A stretch of DNA of 64,000 nt from Deroplatys truncata (Eukaryota > Arthropoda > Insecta > Mantodea > Mantidae): contig CM060987.1 in the NCBI GenBank assembly GCA_030765065.1, positions 73,232,557 through 73,296,556 of the forward strand. The letters are read 5' to 3'. Shown piece by piece: positions 32,385-44,528 of the stretch. A model generated the notes under the pieces. The model had not been told where the DNA came from. It searched no databases and worked only from the letters and a program-made list of their open reading frames with translations. A program made the position numbers and the translations under genes. How positions within the stretch are numbered: the first letter of the stretch is position 1; each line of letters starts with the position of its first letter.

Positions 32385-32890
32385 TATAGGGGCGGTCCCG
32401 ACCCCTTCAGCCGCCGTGGTGTGAGCGCTGCGGACCCCTGGCACTCCTGGTACTTCTGACTTTACTAGAAGCACGCTGGGCCGAACATTCGAGCCCCTCC
32501 CGTAAGGGAGCTGTTCGGATTGGGTTGGACTCGGCGGGAATTGTATACGGCTGGCTGATTTTCCGCCCAGACGGTGTTGTGAGTCGCCCAGATGTTCTCG
32601 GCAGCAACCAGGTATACTCTCGGTCCCACCAAGGTTCTTCGGTAGTCTTCCCTGATAAGATTTTGCCTATTGGGCTGACGCGCGTAAGTGGCTTATTCAC
32701 TTCCGTCCCTGTCTGGCAGGAGATGAGAGGAGGTAGGTAGGTGTCCTGTCCCAATCTCGGCCACGCAGGGGAGCAGAGTATAAGATAGATGCTGCCCTAA
32801 TGGAAAAACCCCGCGAGCTTGACTCCTGGGGTCCGAGGGTGAGGTCTGAGTAGTCGCCCCAAATCCCGTGGTCTTTATGCCCGCAAGATG
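32385..32890 (+). repeat. GC-rich dispersed repeat G1, copy 2
   Basis: Collinear with 24985-25576 over about 500 bp, with the blocks listed there plus TAATGGAAAAACCCC versus TACTGGAAAAGCC. An open purine-rich stretch (32868-33134, 88 codons, rich in E, R and K) follows, but I do not recognise it. Confidence 0.7.
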
Positions 32891-33800
32891 TCAATGGAAA
32901 GAAGAGTTTTTAATACCAGGAGGAGTTAGCAGAGGGAGAGGAAGAGAGAATTTAAGCATTACCAGAAATAAAAGAAGAGGAAATGAGGTAGGATTGAGAG
33001 AAATGGAAGAGGAAGAGTGGAGAAGGGTAGTAGAAATAAAAGAACAAAATAGGAAGCAGGAAAGAAAAACAGTTGATCAGAAGGCGGCTTGCCCGGAAGA
33101 AAACGGAACTCTGTGTCACGGGCAGTTTATCTAGCGCTCTATCTGACACAATGACGTGATCATAACATGCTATTTTCTCAATCTCTCTAGAAAAAATCAT
33201 ATCTAATTACGATGAAAACTACTCAACACCATGTACTGCATAGTGAATAAACTAAATGCTATAATTTCGTGACCATAATCGCCATTTGCGCCCAGTGCTT
33301 CAGCTCGCGTGACAGAAACTGAGCTTATTGTTCTTCGGAAGCACATCACTGTTTTCTAAGGCAGTCCCAACTAACCGTTGTTGCTGACAGTTTCCACTCT
33401 CGCTTCTATACCAAATTATCGGTTTGTAGCTCTTGCTCTGCCTCACTGCAGTAGTGGATTTAATCGCCAGCGCTGGTGAGGATAGGAAGCAAATACAGGT
33501 AAATATGTTATGAACACACATGTTATAAAATTAAGCTTGATTTGACCAGAGGATCAATGTTTTCGCCTTACGGTTTGCCTTCGTACGAATGCTAGGGACG
33601 GTTAGTTGACCGGGTATGTACTAAACGATTAGGATATGGCGTTGGTGAACGAAATAATACTTCCTCGATGTTAGAAAGAAAGACGGAGAACGTACAACAG
33701 GCTGTTTTTTTACATAGACTATGTTACATAGACCGAAGGCATGTATTGAGGCAGTATTTTATATCACAACACTGTGAATGCCAGGGTGATTGTAGTGTAA
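32891..33800. other. Gap, no recognised gene
   Basis: Purine-rich to about 33130, then AT-rich with no recognised feature. Confidence 0.35.
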
Positions 33801-34480
33801 ATTGTATGACCATGATTTGAGATGTTTGTTAATTATAAGCATTGTTAAGAAATAAGTTTACACGGCCTCACTGAAACTGACAATAGGAGCGGGTAACAAT
33901 GAGCGAGGGAGTGAGTTATTTATCAATTAGAAGAGACAAACAAATGACGTCAGAGTAGCGCGCTTTTCTTTAGAAATGGAGGGAATATCTTCCCTAGAGC
34001 ATATGTGTTCGTAATTTTTATTGGATATAAAAATAGACGCTAATGTTGGCGCGCTTTATTAACCAATAGCAGCTCAGTTATAATGTTTAGGCATATCGGG
34101 GTGAGGGAGTATAAATGCTGAAGCCAGAGACAGCAGAATCATTCACGCGTTACACGTCGCACAGTTCAACAGAATCATTCACTAAGTACACGTTACGCAA
34201 TTCTACAGAATCTCTCGCGTCGTAAAGTTAGTTATAAAATGTGAAATACTCGAATTAATAATGTACAGCAAATAAGATAACACGAAAGTTACCGCGACGG
34301 TATAAACAGAAAGAAAATGTTCATTTTGACGTCTTGGTTACTTTTTTGGAGTCAATTTCCTATCCGTCTTATCTTTTCTTTTCGCTGTATTACGAAAAGC
34401 GTTTCGAACGAGAGTGTCTAGATGGTAAGACCAGTTCTTTTGATCACTGAACCTGATAGAGGCAGTTTGGCTTCATAAGA
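33801..34480 (+). promoter_or_regulatory. Promoter-like segment, possible solo LTR
   Basis: AACCAATAGCAG (CCAAT type, near 34070) is followed by GAGTATAAATGCTG (TATA box near 34109). Downstream is a short direct repeat ACAGAATCATTCAC (near 34135 and 34170), then ACAGAATC again. This order resembles the LTR at 8835 in layout, not in sequence. No TG...CA ends or target duplication were found, so solo LTR is only a guess. Confidence 0.3.
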
Positions 34481-36309
34481 TCTTTACAAAGCTAATGAGA
34501 TGGACAAGGAAGATTCCATAGATACGGTTGATGGAGCAAGCCTGAGAGGGGAGACAACTTGTGTAAGAACACAACAAAAAGAGCAGAGCATTGTGGGATA
34601 TCAAGACAGGGAAATCCAACCAAGACACTCTTGTTGGAATGGTATGGACTTCCGTCCCTGCAGTAGCATTTACGAATCATTTGCCTTTAAAACTCTGGCC
34701 AAAGGGAAACTTCTTGGTAGCAAATGCTGGTATGTTTTGTTCTCAGGACTCTACTAGGTCCACCGCAACCAAAAAATACCTTCCATTTTTGCAACTTCGT
34801 AGCACACTCATTGCACATGAACCACTTTGTATTTGTTTTATACAGCGAACGCATGAACTCAAGTTTTAGCTCCTGGGAATGGTACCGCATGAGGAAGCTT
34901 AGTTGCAGATTTTAAGGAAGTACATTTTTTGAGATCTCGAGTTATTAGAAAATAAAACGGACAATAACACTTTATTATTCACAACTCTCACCTGCCGAGA
35001 AGTCCTGGAGAGATGTATCGCAAATGTGAGGTAAACTTATCCCCTTAGAAACATAATGAACAGGCCTGACACTAGAATGCGATCGAATCCTCGCCATCCT
35101 ATTACTTAAATGTGAACACTATAATGCGGGAATAATTAACTTACAAAACAATTTACAATTTTATATCTCATTTGTCTATGGAATACCATTCTCGAAAGTG
35201 GGATAATGATGCATTGACTCTCTATATAAATGTTCAATTTTGTGGGTATGAATATTAGCGAAACTTAGATTGACTATTGATTCATATGTTATCATTTTAA
35301 AACTGTTCTAACAGAAAATATTTAGCCAAGGAAAGTTCAAAATAAAAGCAAACTTTTTAGCGTGTGGAAGCATATTTGGTGCATTAATTTTAAGAGAAAT
35401 TTGTTTAGTATATACATAATAAAAGGTATGTTATGTTCAATATTCTCAAAATAAGGGTTTAGCTAACAAAAAGTATGAAGTGTGTTGCAGGTTTCAAACC
35501 CAATGGGTGCTCTTAGTTATTCATAATACAGCACCATAAAGAAAAAATATTTCTCATCACTTTTATATAAAATTCACCGTTATAATAAAGTCTTCTTTTC
35601 ATTTTCTGATTACCGATAATTTAAAAGACGATTCATATATTAAACATGCCTCTTTTCGTCAGGATTGTTTTAAGATTTATAAAAGTTGATAAGGAAATGT
35701 TTCTATGCTTGTGATATTACCTTAATAACCCGTCCTTAAATGACAGCTTATTACCACAAACATGGTGCAAAACCTTAACCAAAGGAAACTTTCCATTTGA
35801 ATTGCTGTTACTATACCCTTAGTTGTATACGAAATTTTGTATACAATATTACCTTATATAATAAATGCCATTCTTTCCATCAGCACACTTTGGGCCAGCA
35901 AGGCATCTGAATGAGTCAAAGTATTTGTGTAACCATTGTGTAATAATTCTTCTGATTTTGAAGCGAGTGAATGTTTAGTCCATGAGCAATAGCTAATGCG
36001 CTGTTTTTCGCAAATGGCATAACAATGGTAAATCTAGAGACAAAACTGCCAAAATGGATGCATTAGCTGCTGTGAGAAAGTTGCAGTAATATAAACATTT
36101 TTAGCTGAGTTTGTGACAAACTTAGAGATGCAATAGAGAGCCTTCGTTTCTACGATTGACCGTATTGTGTGTGAAACGCTTGCCCTACACTATACTGCTT
36201 CTAACTGTTTGGTTGTCCCTCCACTTTTCTTCCTCTCCGTGCGCCGGCTAATCAGTTGTACAGAGGTTGATCGTTGTGAGACCACGTCTTACATTGTTAT
36301 AGTGTGTTA
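34481..36309. other. Gap, no recognised gene
   Basis: A minus-strand frame at 34687-34890 contains CNEC and FGCGGPSR strings but matches no family I can name. The rest is AT-rich and featureless. Confidence 0.35.
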
Positions 36310-36905
36310 GTCTTGTTATAATGCCGAAAATGTGTATACTTCAGCACACACAATCTTAATGTATGATTACTGTGTGACAACAAACCCTTTTAGAGAAGTG
36401 AGATGGAAATTTATAGACAGATTTCCTGAGGTTCGTGCGCTTCACGGAGAAACTGCTCCTAATATTATGTTTAGATTTAGGAAACGGAATTTATTTTCGA
36501 TAAGAAAGCTAAATGAAATCGCCATGTTCTTACACAAGAAAAATTCCTTGACATCGGAGGAAAGAACGATATTCAAAGCAGTCGCTGAGAATACTTGTAC
36601 AGGAATCAGAAATTTGACAAACCACGGCTTGCAATGCCACTGAACTTTTAAAATTAAGACTGAAAGAGATAACTGCGCTTCAAGAATTGCAATCACTCGA
36701 TGTGAGTAGAGTTAATTTCTGCTATTGGCTGTTGGACAATGTTAATGATGGCTCTATTGACCCATGTTCAACTCTTTTAGGGACGAAACGTGGTTTATTT
36801 ATATGGCCATGAGGAATTAACGAGTGTTAATGCAGCTTTTCTTAAAAGGTGCGAGAGATCCATGGCGGCACAAGGACATTATTTCTAACAGCATCTATAA
36901 CGAAG
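36310..36905 (+). pseudogene. Deletion-derived IS630-type transposase remnant
   Basis: A DUF4817-like N-terminus (YDYCVTTNPFREVRWKF, DRFPEVRALH) is followed, after a frame change, by VNFCYWLLDNVNDGSIDP and a RDETWF block, the first catalytic Asp region. It then jumps to a C-terminal-like AFLKRCERSMAAQGHYF. The catalytic core between is missing, as in internally deleted elements. Terminal repeats were not identified. Confidence 0.65.
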
Positions 36906-37019
36906 GTATGTAGTTATAATTTTCATGAGAAAGGGTGTGCAATGGCGTCAATCGGAGAAACCTGTTTGTTATAATCCCATTCTTCTTCTTCTTTCTCCGT
37001 TTACTCTCCCGTTGTTAGG

Positions 37020-37350
37020 GCTTACATCTCCCAGGACTTAACAAGCGGGTGCCTGGAGTCAGACACCTGTCGGGAAGTACGGACTATGTACCAGAGAGAA
37101 CAACAAAGATGGATGATCAGCCCGAAGCATGGTGTGAGAGCGATGAAGAAGATGATATGAAATGGCGGCGAGATGAATGAAAGGAAAGATAATAATGGTG
37201 CAATTGTTATAATAAATGGCGGAAAACCCCGGCAAATCGGAGAAAAGCCACCCAGACGCCGTTTTGCACACCACAAATCCCATATGCGTTTTCCTAGGAT
37301 TGAACCAAGGTTGGTGATGTCTGACCACTCGGTCACGGTGCCGCCCCATA
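37020..37350 (-). mobile_element. tRNA-derived SINE, family S1
   Basis: Read on the minus strand: GGCGGCACCGTGACCGAGTG head, GGTTCAATCCTAGG B-box, and CGCATATGGGATTTGTGGTG body. The 3' part is GCACCCGCTTGTTAAGTCCT and GGGAGATGTAAGCCC. It is full length compared with 62675-63020, but the target duplication is not clear. Confidence 0.8.
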
Positions 37351-38897
37351 TCCCTTTATTACAGTTTACAATAATCACGATACTACTAATACGTCTGTCA
37401 ATAATAGAGTTATCATCATCAGTCTTAACAGTATTTAACAGCAATTTATAACTATCAGGCTTATCGTCATTATACTCGTATAGCAATAATACTATCATAC
37501 TTATCAGTATCATTATATTGGTATATAATTGATAGAATAGTGTAGTTGTTTAAATAGACAAATCGTGATCTTAATGGTAATTTTTCGTCAAACAACGCGG
37601 TTCTTCAAGGTGTCACACAATTCAGCAGTCCTTGCAGCACTATAATTTGTTCCTTGGTGGAAATATGTCTCGTCTCCATGTCTACTGCAGAAGAAATATT
37701 TTAGTTAAATATTCTGCCTGTTGTGCATTTTAACGACTCCAGAAACTCGGCCTTCCCTCTAAATATCGAATCTTTAATACATTAAAGTGGACCAGCATAG
37801 TTGTTTATTAATCTTAAGAGGCTATTTATGATCCCCACCTTCTTTTCTAACCAAATATTACATTTATAATTTGTGCATTTTTGTTTCTGGGATTTTTTAA
37901 CCAGTCACAGAAGTGATAAGAGCTTGTGACTTCTGGTGTTAGTAAATTTGAAAATCTTGCGAGAAAAAAGACTATTTAAACTTAAAATATTCTCATAAAT
38001 GTGCATTTACGGAACTCCTCCGAAAAATCTTTGGAGCGATTAAGTCAAAATGCAGTTTTTTTCTTAAAATACGTTTCGGAGAGAGCAAATAAGTCCTACA
38101 GATTACCATAAACAGTGCAACAGTGCAAGATTTCAAAATTGCAGGCTCGAAAAGCGATCGCATTAATACTCTTACTGTAGTATCAGACGTATAATACATA
38201 AGATGATTTACGTATATAAGCTGCAGTTGCTGAACACAAACTCAGAAATCCAATAGAGTATTACTTGACCTGCAAGTCAAGAATGTGATGTATGTGAAAG
38301 AGGATTTTAATATTCATAGTGACCATATATCTATAATATCCCACAATCACACTCAGTTCAGTGACCCATAGTTATCGGTTGCTGATATAGTTTATATAGG
38401 TTACCTTGTATATAAGCGTCAAACAAAGATGGGTGAAGGAGCGAGAATGACTGCATCTGTGGTCAAGTGTTCAGCATTCTGGATTGTCAACTCAGATATT
38501 TCCAGCCGGGGCGGGAAACTTTTAGCCAGAAGAATTTCTTATGCTGCGCAGAGTCTGGAAGCATGAAAGTGAGTGCGTTTAATAGTAAAAAATAATAAAA
38601 CCAACGTTGAGAAAATCTACAGTTCGGCGAGTAAAAGCACCATCAGTGGTTTTCTCAATTCGGAGGTTCCGTTATTAGCAAAAAACTTAAAGGGGATACA
38701 CATATGGTACAATAAAGAAAAGAAGAAACAAGATGCCGACAGTCGTTTTCCTTATTATCTTTATTGTGTAAAGATTAAATATAACAGTAAGGTTGGTTCG
38801 AATATTTTTCGGTAAATACTACTGTAATATTGTCTACTTTGGCGAATAACTTAAAACTTTGTCTGATAAACGCCATTGCTTTGTAAAACAAAATCAA
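37351..38897. other. Gap, no gene seen
   Basis: Low-complexity ATC/ATA-rich stretch at about 37370-37530. The remainder is AT-rich with no recognised feature. Confidence 0.4.
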
Positions 38898-39717
38898 ATG
38901 TTTTGCACTCACATAACTTTCTCTACTCTTGTACAAATTATTTTTACAAACGCTTATTCTCCATCTACTTCATGTCAATCCAGATAAACATTTGCAGAAA
39001 CTATCTCATTGCTAACTTTCTTGTTAGGCTTTAAGCGATAGTCAAATATTTTAAGAGATGGTTGCTATGTGGAGCATTCCATTCTCTTTGCATATAAACT
39101 AATAACGAATTCCCATTTGAGGAATAGTGTTGGAAAATTCAAACAAATAACAAGAAATATCTCGGAAATGGTTCACTCTGCAGAAAAAGAAGTATATGAC
39201 ATAAATTGTGTATTTTAACGAGATCTACATTTTTTGTAGTAAACGTTTGGCTATCTCTTACGGTTTTCCAGTTATTCAAAATACATTCAGAATGAAGAGG
39301 ACTTTTGGGGCATTCCCAGAAAATTCATAATCCACATTTCATTTGCCATAAGAATATTTTAAATATATGGGGTTTTAATCAGCATCATTGGAACCATTTT
39401 TGAGAAAATCAAAATTTTGGAAAAATGTTCCATGTAAAGAGTAGTCTAGAGTGGGGGGGGGTTCTTGAAAATCTGCGTGTCGCATCTTTCAAAGATACTT
39501 AACCTAAATACCAAGTTTGGTATTTATACGAATTTTCGTTTTTGAGTTATGCTGTTCACAGACACACAGACAAACACGCGCGCGCAGACCTTTTTCTAAA
39601 AATGATTTTGTTGGATTCAGGGAGCCTCAATACATGTATTTCCTGGGAAATATTTATATCAAATTTTTGGATGGAATGCAATACTTCCTCTACTTACTAT
39701 ACGTGCAGAGAAAGTAA
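38898..39717 (-). repeat. R1 dispersed repeat, subfamily i
   Basis: It runs from TTTTGCACTCACATAACTTT to TACGTGCAGAGAAAGTAAT. It contains the 'AGATGGTTGCTATGTGGAGC' and 'GGAACCATTTTTGAGAAAAT' blocks and a CA/GC tract. About 40 bp are missing relative to 50358-51194 around the 'CCAGGACAAAAA' block. Confidence 0.8.
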
Positions 39718-40426
39718 TATTTGTTGTTTCTAAAATCGCAATATTGATGCGATATTTTGCATTCACGACCATCTATATATAAATGGCGAACACTCCTGAT
39801 CCCGACCATCTTGATATTCCTGAGCTGTTTAGCATTGTTAAGTTCGCTTTGTCTCTGGCGAAAAAGTTGATGCAGCTGTGATATTGGATCCAAGTGCTGG
39901 ATCTTTAAAATGAAAAAGTTCTCATTTTCTCTTTTCGCTCAAGATAGCTCATTTTATATGTATGACAGACGCACACCAGAAAAGTATTCTACCTATATTG
40001 GAATATTACGGACACGGCTGTCGGATACTAATTCCGAACTCTCATATTTCAAGCATAGCCATTTCGATCTTGCTGTACACAGATTGTCAATAAATATATA
40101 TTACAAGGCTCGGTGATAGGTAGATGGGTACCATTTGATCTTAGTTTGTTGATAAACCGATATCCGGTTTTGCTTTGGTTACGTGTAGGGTGTCTGAAAT
40201 ATGGAGGTGGACATGGGCCAGGGGCCTTCAACTCATTGTCAGTGGTGCACAACCAAGGTGCAGTCTTGCTCATACCTGTCCCATTAACAGTAAATTCCCC
40301 AACTGTCTCGATTTTTTCCAGTAAATGGCAAGAAGATCTCAAATTAATTTTGAAGTGGCTTACCCCATTGGCGACTTATAATATGTAAGTGCTTAAGGTA
40401 TAATCAACTATTAGGTCAGTCAATGG
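39718..40426. other. Gap, no gene seen
   Basis: No recognised feature. The short frame at 39910-40116 matches nothing I know. Confidence 0.4.
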
Positions 40427-40428
40427 TA

Positions 40429-40673
40429 ATTAATTGTTCTCCCACACAAGTCCTGTGTAGGATAAGTTTGGAAAGGTAGAATCAGACTGAAAACTTTAAT
40501 GTCATAACCTGGATGTCGTGCCTGTGTATTGCCATGACAGCGCAGTTGGTTAGAGCAACTGGAGAAAGCCTGAAGATCCTTGGTTCAAATCCCGGCTAAA
40601 GCATTGAATTTTTCATTCTGATTCTACCATTCCAACCTTGTTCTACAGACGGCTTGTGTGAAAAATAATGAAT
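40429..40673. mobile_element. Foldback/MITE-like element with a tRNA-like centre
   Basis: Two ~68-bp arms (40429-40496 and 40606-40673) are inverted relatives sharing CACACAAG, GGTAGAATCAGA and TGAAAA blocks, with about three quarters of positions matching by eye. TA lies outside both ends (40427-40428 and 40674-40675). Between the arms is a tRNA-like segment with A-box GCGCAGTTGGTTAGAGC and B-box GGTTCAAATCCCGG. The acceptor stem does not form from this segment alone. Confidence 0.7.
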
Positions 40674-40834
40674 TACATAATATTCGCATGTCAGTATATT
40701 GATATTGATAAACCAACGCGGAAAAAATAGGAATAGTATGTTTTTAAAGATACCGCTTTAAAACGTAACCAGGAAAAGCACGTAACAATGAATATTTAAA
40801 AAAAACGGCTAATACTATCGAAATAGTAATATTT

Positions 40835-41192
40835 GCACTACATATTTGGAGCAATAAGCTTTTGGCCATTTCTTATGTTTTATCATGCATACAAAATTGT
40901 ACAGTATTCACGCAGAATAAAGAGGACTCAAGCGACTCAAAGAAAATTAAAGACATAAATTATATACCAATGTATGCAAATATATTAACATATGGTATTT
41001 TAATAAAATTCCTTAGAGATATTTTTTTCAGAAAATTAAAGGAACAACAAAAGGTTTTCCATATAAAGGGTACATTTGGCTGGGGAGGTATTTCGTGAAA
41101 ATATTCGTGTTGTATCGTTGGAACATACTGGACTTAAATACCAAGTTTGGTATTTATCAAAGCCTTATTTGATACCAAACCTTCCGCTCGCC

Positions 41193-41226
<34 letters not shown>

Positions 41227-41345
41227 TACGCATAAAGAAAGAGGGAACCTTTTTTTTAAACATGCTTTTTTGGGTTCATGTTTTCACGGTAAAATCTTGT
41301 ATCAAATGTTTTGGTAGAGTGGAAAACTTTACCTACCGCACGCAA
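40835..41345 (-). repeat. R1 dispersed repeat, partial diverged copy
   Basis: It contains 'CATATGGTATTTTAATAAAA', 'CCATATAAAGGGTACATTTG', 'AAATACCAAGTTTGGTATTT', and a CT tract at 41195-41223 replacing the usual CA tract. The end is eroded at TTTTGGTAGAGTGG. Confidence 0.65.
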
Positions 41346-42200
41346 GCGTTAGAGGAAGCTAAAATCGGAGTATCTCACTTGTTATCGAGAGTTTTAAAAA
41401 CGTTTACCAAGAAACTAAATATACATAAGTTTTTTTTTCATTCATAAGCTTCCTATAGGATAAATATTTAAGAAACAATGCTAATTTTTATTACTATCGT
41501 TCGTGTACCAATCCACTTAGGAAACCCAAACTAACGCACATGTGGGGATGGTACATGTTTGTGTATTAATAAGCCTTTAACAATGCTTTAATTTTGACTT
41601 ACGTACCAAATAAAAACGTTTTACTACTGGTTTTCAAAAATTTACACAATTTTGTTGTATGGATAGGGGGACAGGGTTGAAGAGGGAGAGAGGTGTAAGG
41701 AAGGGAAAAAGAGTGAAAGAGCGGTAGAGAGAGAAGTATCTCCGTAGTTAATACAATTACGAGAGTATATGAGTGGGCTCTGCTAGAACATTTTGTAGCC
41801 AGTCCTACATTAGTAAAAACAAGGAAAATGTATGTGATATTAGGTTATTGTGAAACTGTGACGTAACTAGTTTATCTTGTATCAGAAGTGAACCCCCAGT
41901 TGGACATCACTGTTAACCAGTAATGCCCAACCTTAAGAAAACAGGGGAGGGAGAATTTACCCCCAAGCATTGTTCTCGGAGCTATAACGCATTCATGTGC
42001 TCATGGCAGTCCAAACTCTAATTTGTTGTTACCTTGGAGCATGTCATTGCGTCCAGCCAACATGTGAGTTGAAGGGGAAATGCTTCATAAAACAAAACTA
42101 AGGAGGTGAGGTGAAGCGACAATGTGACTCATTAGCTGATAAGAGAAGAAGTTGGGCTTCGCTGGTTAACCGAATAACATAAACAGAGCTGCAGTTTTTA
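41346..42200. other. Gap, no gene seen
   Basis: AT-rich, with a G/A-rich patch at 41660-41740. No recognised feature. Confidence 0.4.
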
Positions 42201-43076
42201 TTACTTTCTCTACTACGTATAGTAAGTGGGGGAAGTATTGCATTCCACCCAAAAATTCGATACCGAGATTTCACCGGAAATACATGTTTTGAGACCTCCT
42301 GAATCCAAAAAAAAGCATTTTTGGAAACATGTCCGTGTGTGTGTCTGTGTGTGTGTGTGTGTGTGTGTGTCTGTGTGTCTGTGAACAGCATAACTCAAAA
42401 ACGAACAGTCGGATAAGCACCAAACTTGGTATTTAAGTTCAGTATCTTCCAGAGATGCGACACGAAGGTTTTCAAGAAAATCCCCCCACCCCAGACTACC
42501 CTTTACATGGAACAGTTTTCGAAAATTTTAATTTTCTCAAAAATGGCTCTAACGATTTTAATGAAAATATCATTAGTTTTAAGATAATGTCATGAGAAAT
42601 GAAATGTATATCTCGAATTTTCTGGAAATATCTCCAAAAGAATTCTTCATTGTGAACGACTTTTGCATAACTGGTAAACCATAAGAGATAGACAAAATTT
42701 TACTACACAAAAAATGTAGATCGCGTTAAAATACACAACTTATGTCATATACATTTCTTTTGTTGAGTGAACCGTTTTCGAGATATTGCTTGTTATTTCC
42801 TTAAATTTTCCAATACTTATACTTTTTCTCAAATTCGTTATTCATTTTTTTATGTCCTGCACATGCAAAGAGAATGGAATGCGCCACATAGCAACCAGCG
42901 TTAAAATATTTGACTATCGCTTAAAAGCTACCATATTTCCCTTGCATCAACAAGAAAATTACTAATAAGATTGACATCTCGATATCTCGATTAACATGAA
43001 GCATATGGAGAAAAGGCGTTTGTAAAATTAGATTGTACAAGAGTAGAGAAAGTCATGTGAGTGTAACACATCAGAT
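42201..43076 (+). repeat. R1 dispersed repeat, full-length reference copy
   Basis: It begins TTACTTTCTCTACTACGTAT and ends AGTAGAGAAAGTCATGTGAG with TGTAACACATCAGA. It has a GT tract at about 42335-42378. It is the most complete plus-strand copy and the one I compared the others against. No frame spans it. Both ends carry the same short string in inverted orientation (ACTTTCTCTACT at the start, AGTAGAGAAAGT near the end). Confidence 0.85.
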
Positions 43077-43642
43077 TTTTTTAATTTCAAATAGATTTCC
43101 TTTCTTTAGCACATAGAAATTCAACGTTTAAAGCTATTTAGTCTACTGGAGTTTGTTTGGATTCACTGGGTGGACAATATGAAACACTTTCCTTGTCACA
43201 GTCAAATTGCAAGAAGCATCTCTCAACCACTGGAAGATGGAGCGAGAGTGCTGTGTTACGTAATGCAGCGTTCCGGAACATTATCGACTTCATGTGCGGC
43301 ACTTGGGCCGGACCTTGCCGTTTCAAGTGTTTCAATGGAATGGATTGATTTAGTAAGGCAATTCGCTAGTTGGCATGAGTCCAGTCCTCCTGCAACATTT
43401 ATTTGTTTCGAATCGAATTTCTCCCTTCTGCCGTAAAGGAAGAGAACAAAGCTGAAAGTATACCAGGCCGAAAAATGATCAGCCAACTTTCTTAACGATA
43501 TTAAGTGTTATGGGTTTCTTTCAGCATTAGACTTTCTTTCGGTTCCTTATGTGCATTTAGTCCTTTCCAACGTTTTGAGGTCGCCCTGTAGCCCTCATTT
43601 CAATTGGTCTGCAAGTTCACAGCGATGTATCAGTTCCAATTT
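43077..43642. other. Gap, no recognised gene
   Basis: Less AT-rich at 43150-43430, where several short frames overlap on both strands. None is recognised. Confidence 0.35.
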
Positions 43643-44528
43643 TTACTTCTCTAGCATGTACATAGTAAGTAGAGAAGGTATTGCATTCCACCCAAACATT
43701 GAATACCGAGATTTCACCGAAAATCCATGTTTTGTGGTCCCTGAGTCAAAAAAAGAAAGAAAAAAGCATTTTTAGAAAAAGGTCCGTGTGTGTGTGCGCG
43801 TCTGTGTCTCTTTTAACCGCATAACTCAAAAGGTTGGATAAGTACCAAACTTGGTATTTAAGCTCGGCATATTCCAAGGATACGACAAGAAGATTTTTAA
43901 GAAAATCCCCCAACCCAACTACCCCCTACATGGGACATTTCTCGAAAACTTTGATTTTATAAAAATGGCTCTAACGGTTTTGATTAAAATACTATATATT
44001 AAAGATATTTACCTGAAAAATAAAAGCATATCTTGAATATTCTGGGAATAGCCTGTTAAATACTCTTCATTTGGAAGGAGTTATTATATTCTTGTATAAG
44101 TGGTACATGTTTAGACATAGACAAAATATACTACACAAAAAATGTAGATCTGTATAAAACACGCAATTTATTTAAAATAAATTATTTGTGGCATAAGCCA
44201 TTTCTGAAATATCCGCTATTAATGGTTCGAATTGTTCATTATTTTGTCATTCTCTTAACGTCCTGTCAATATTCAGTTCTTTCTCGCGATTGCATGGAAA
44301 CAGAATGAAATTTTAAGGCTAGCATATATCGTCTAGTTCTTAAACATTTGACTGTCGCTGTTTCCTTTATGTCTATAACGAAATGTGTAATTTAGCTATT
44401 TCCGCAAATGTATTTGGATTAAAATGCAGTAGATAGAAAAATAAACTTTAGTAAAAATAGTTCTTATACTCGCTGATTATAATGAATCATGTGAATCATG
44501 AAAATTATGTGAATGTACCACATAAGAT
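43643..44528 (+). repeat. R1 dispersed repeat, subfamily ii
   Basis: It begins TTACTTCTCTAGCATGTACA. It shares 'GCGATTGCATGGAAACAGAA' and 'GCTATTAATGGTTCGAATTG' with 5749-6545 and 45341-46131. It ends near ATGTGAATGTACCACATAAG. It lies only about 570 bp after the previous R1 copy. Confidence 0.8.

Noticed and set aside
34687-34890. Zinc-finger-like CNEC in a 67-codon minus-strand frame
   Set aside because: Only one CxxC pair with no second pair at finger spacing; too short to call.
40537-40610. Genuine tRNA gene
   Set aside because: A and B boxes are good, but the acceptor stem does not pair and the anticodon arm is not clear. It is better read as a tRNA-like core of the palindromic element.
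41195-41223. CT run as a promoter GAGA element
   Set aside because: It replaces the variable CA/GT tract of an R1 copy, so microsatellite drift explains it.
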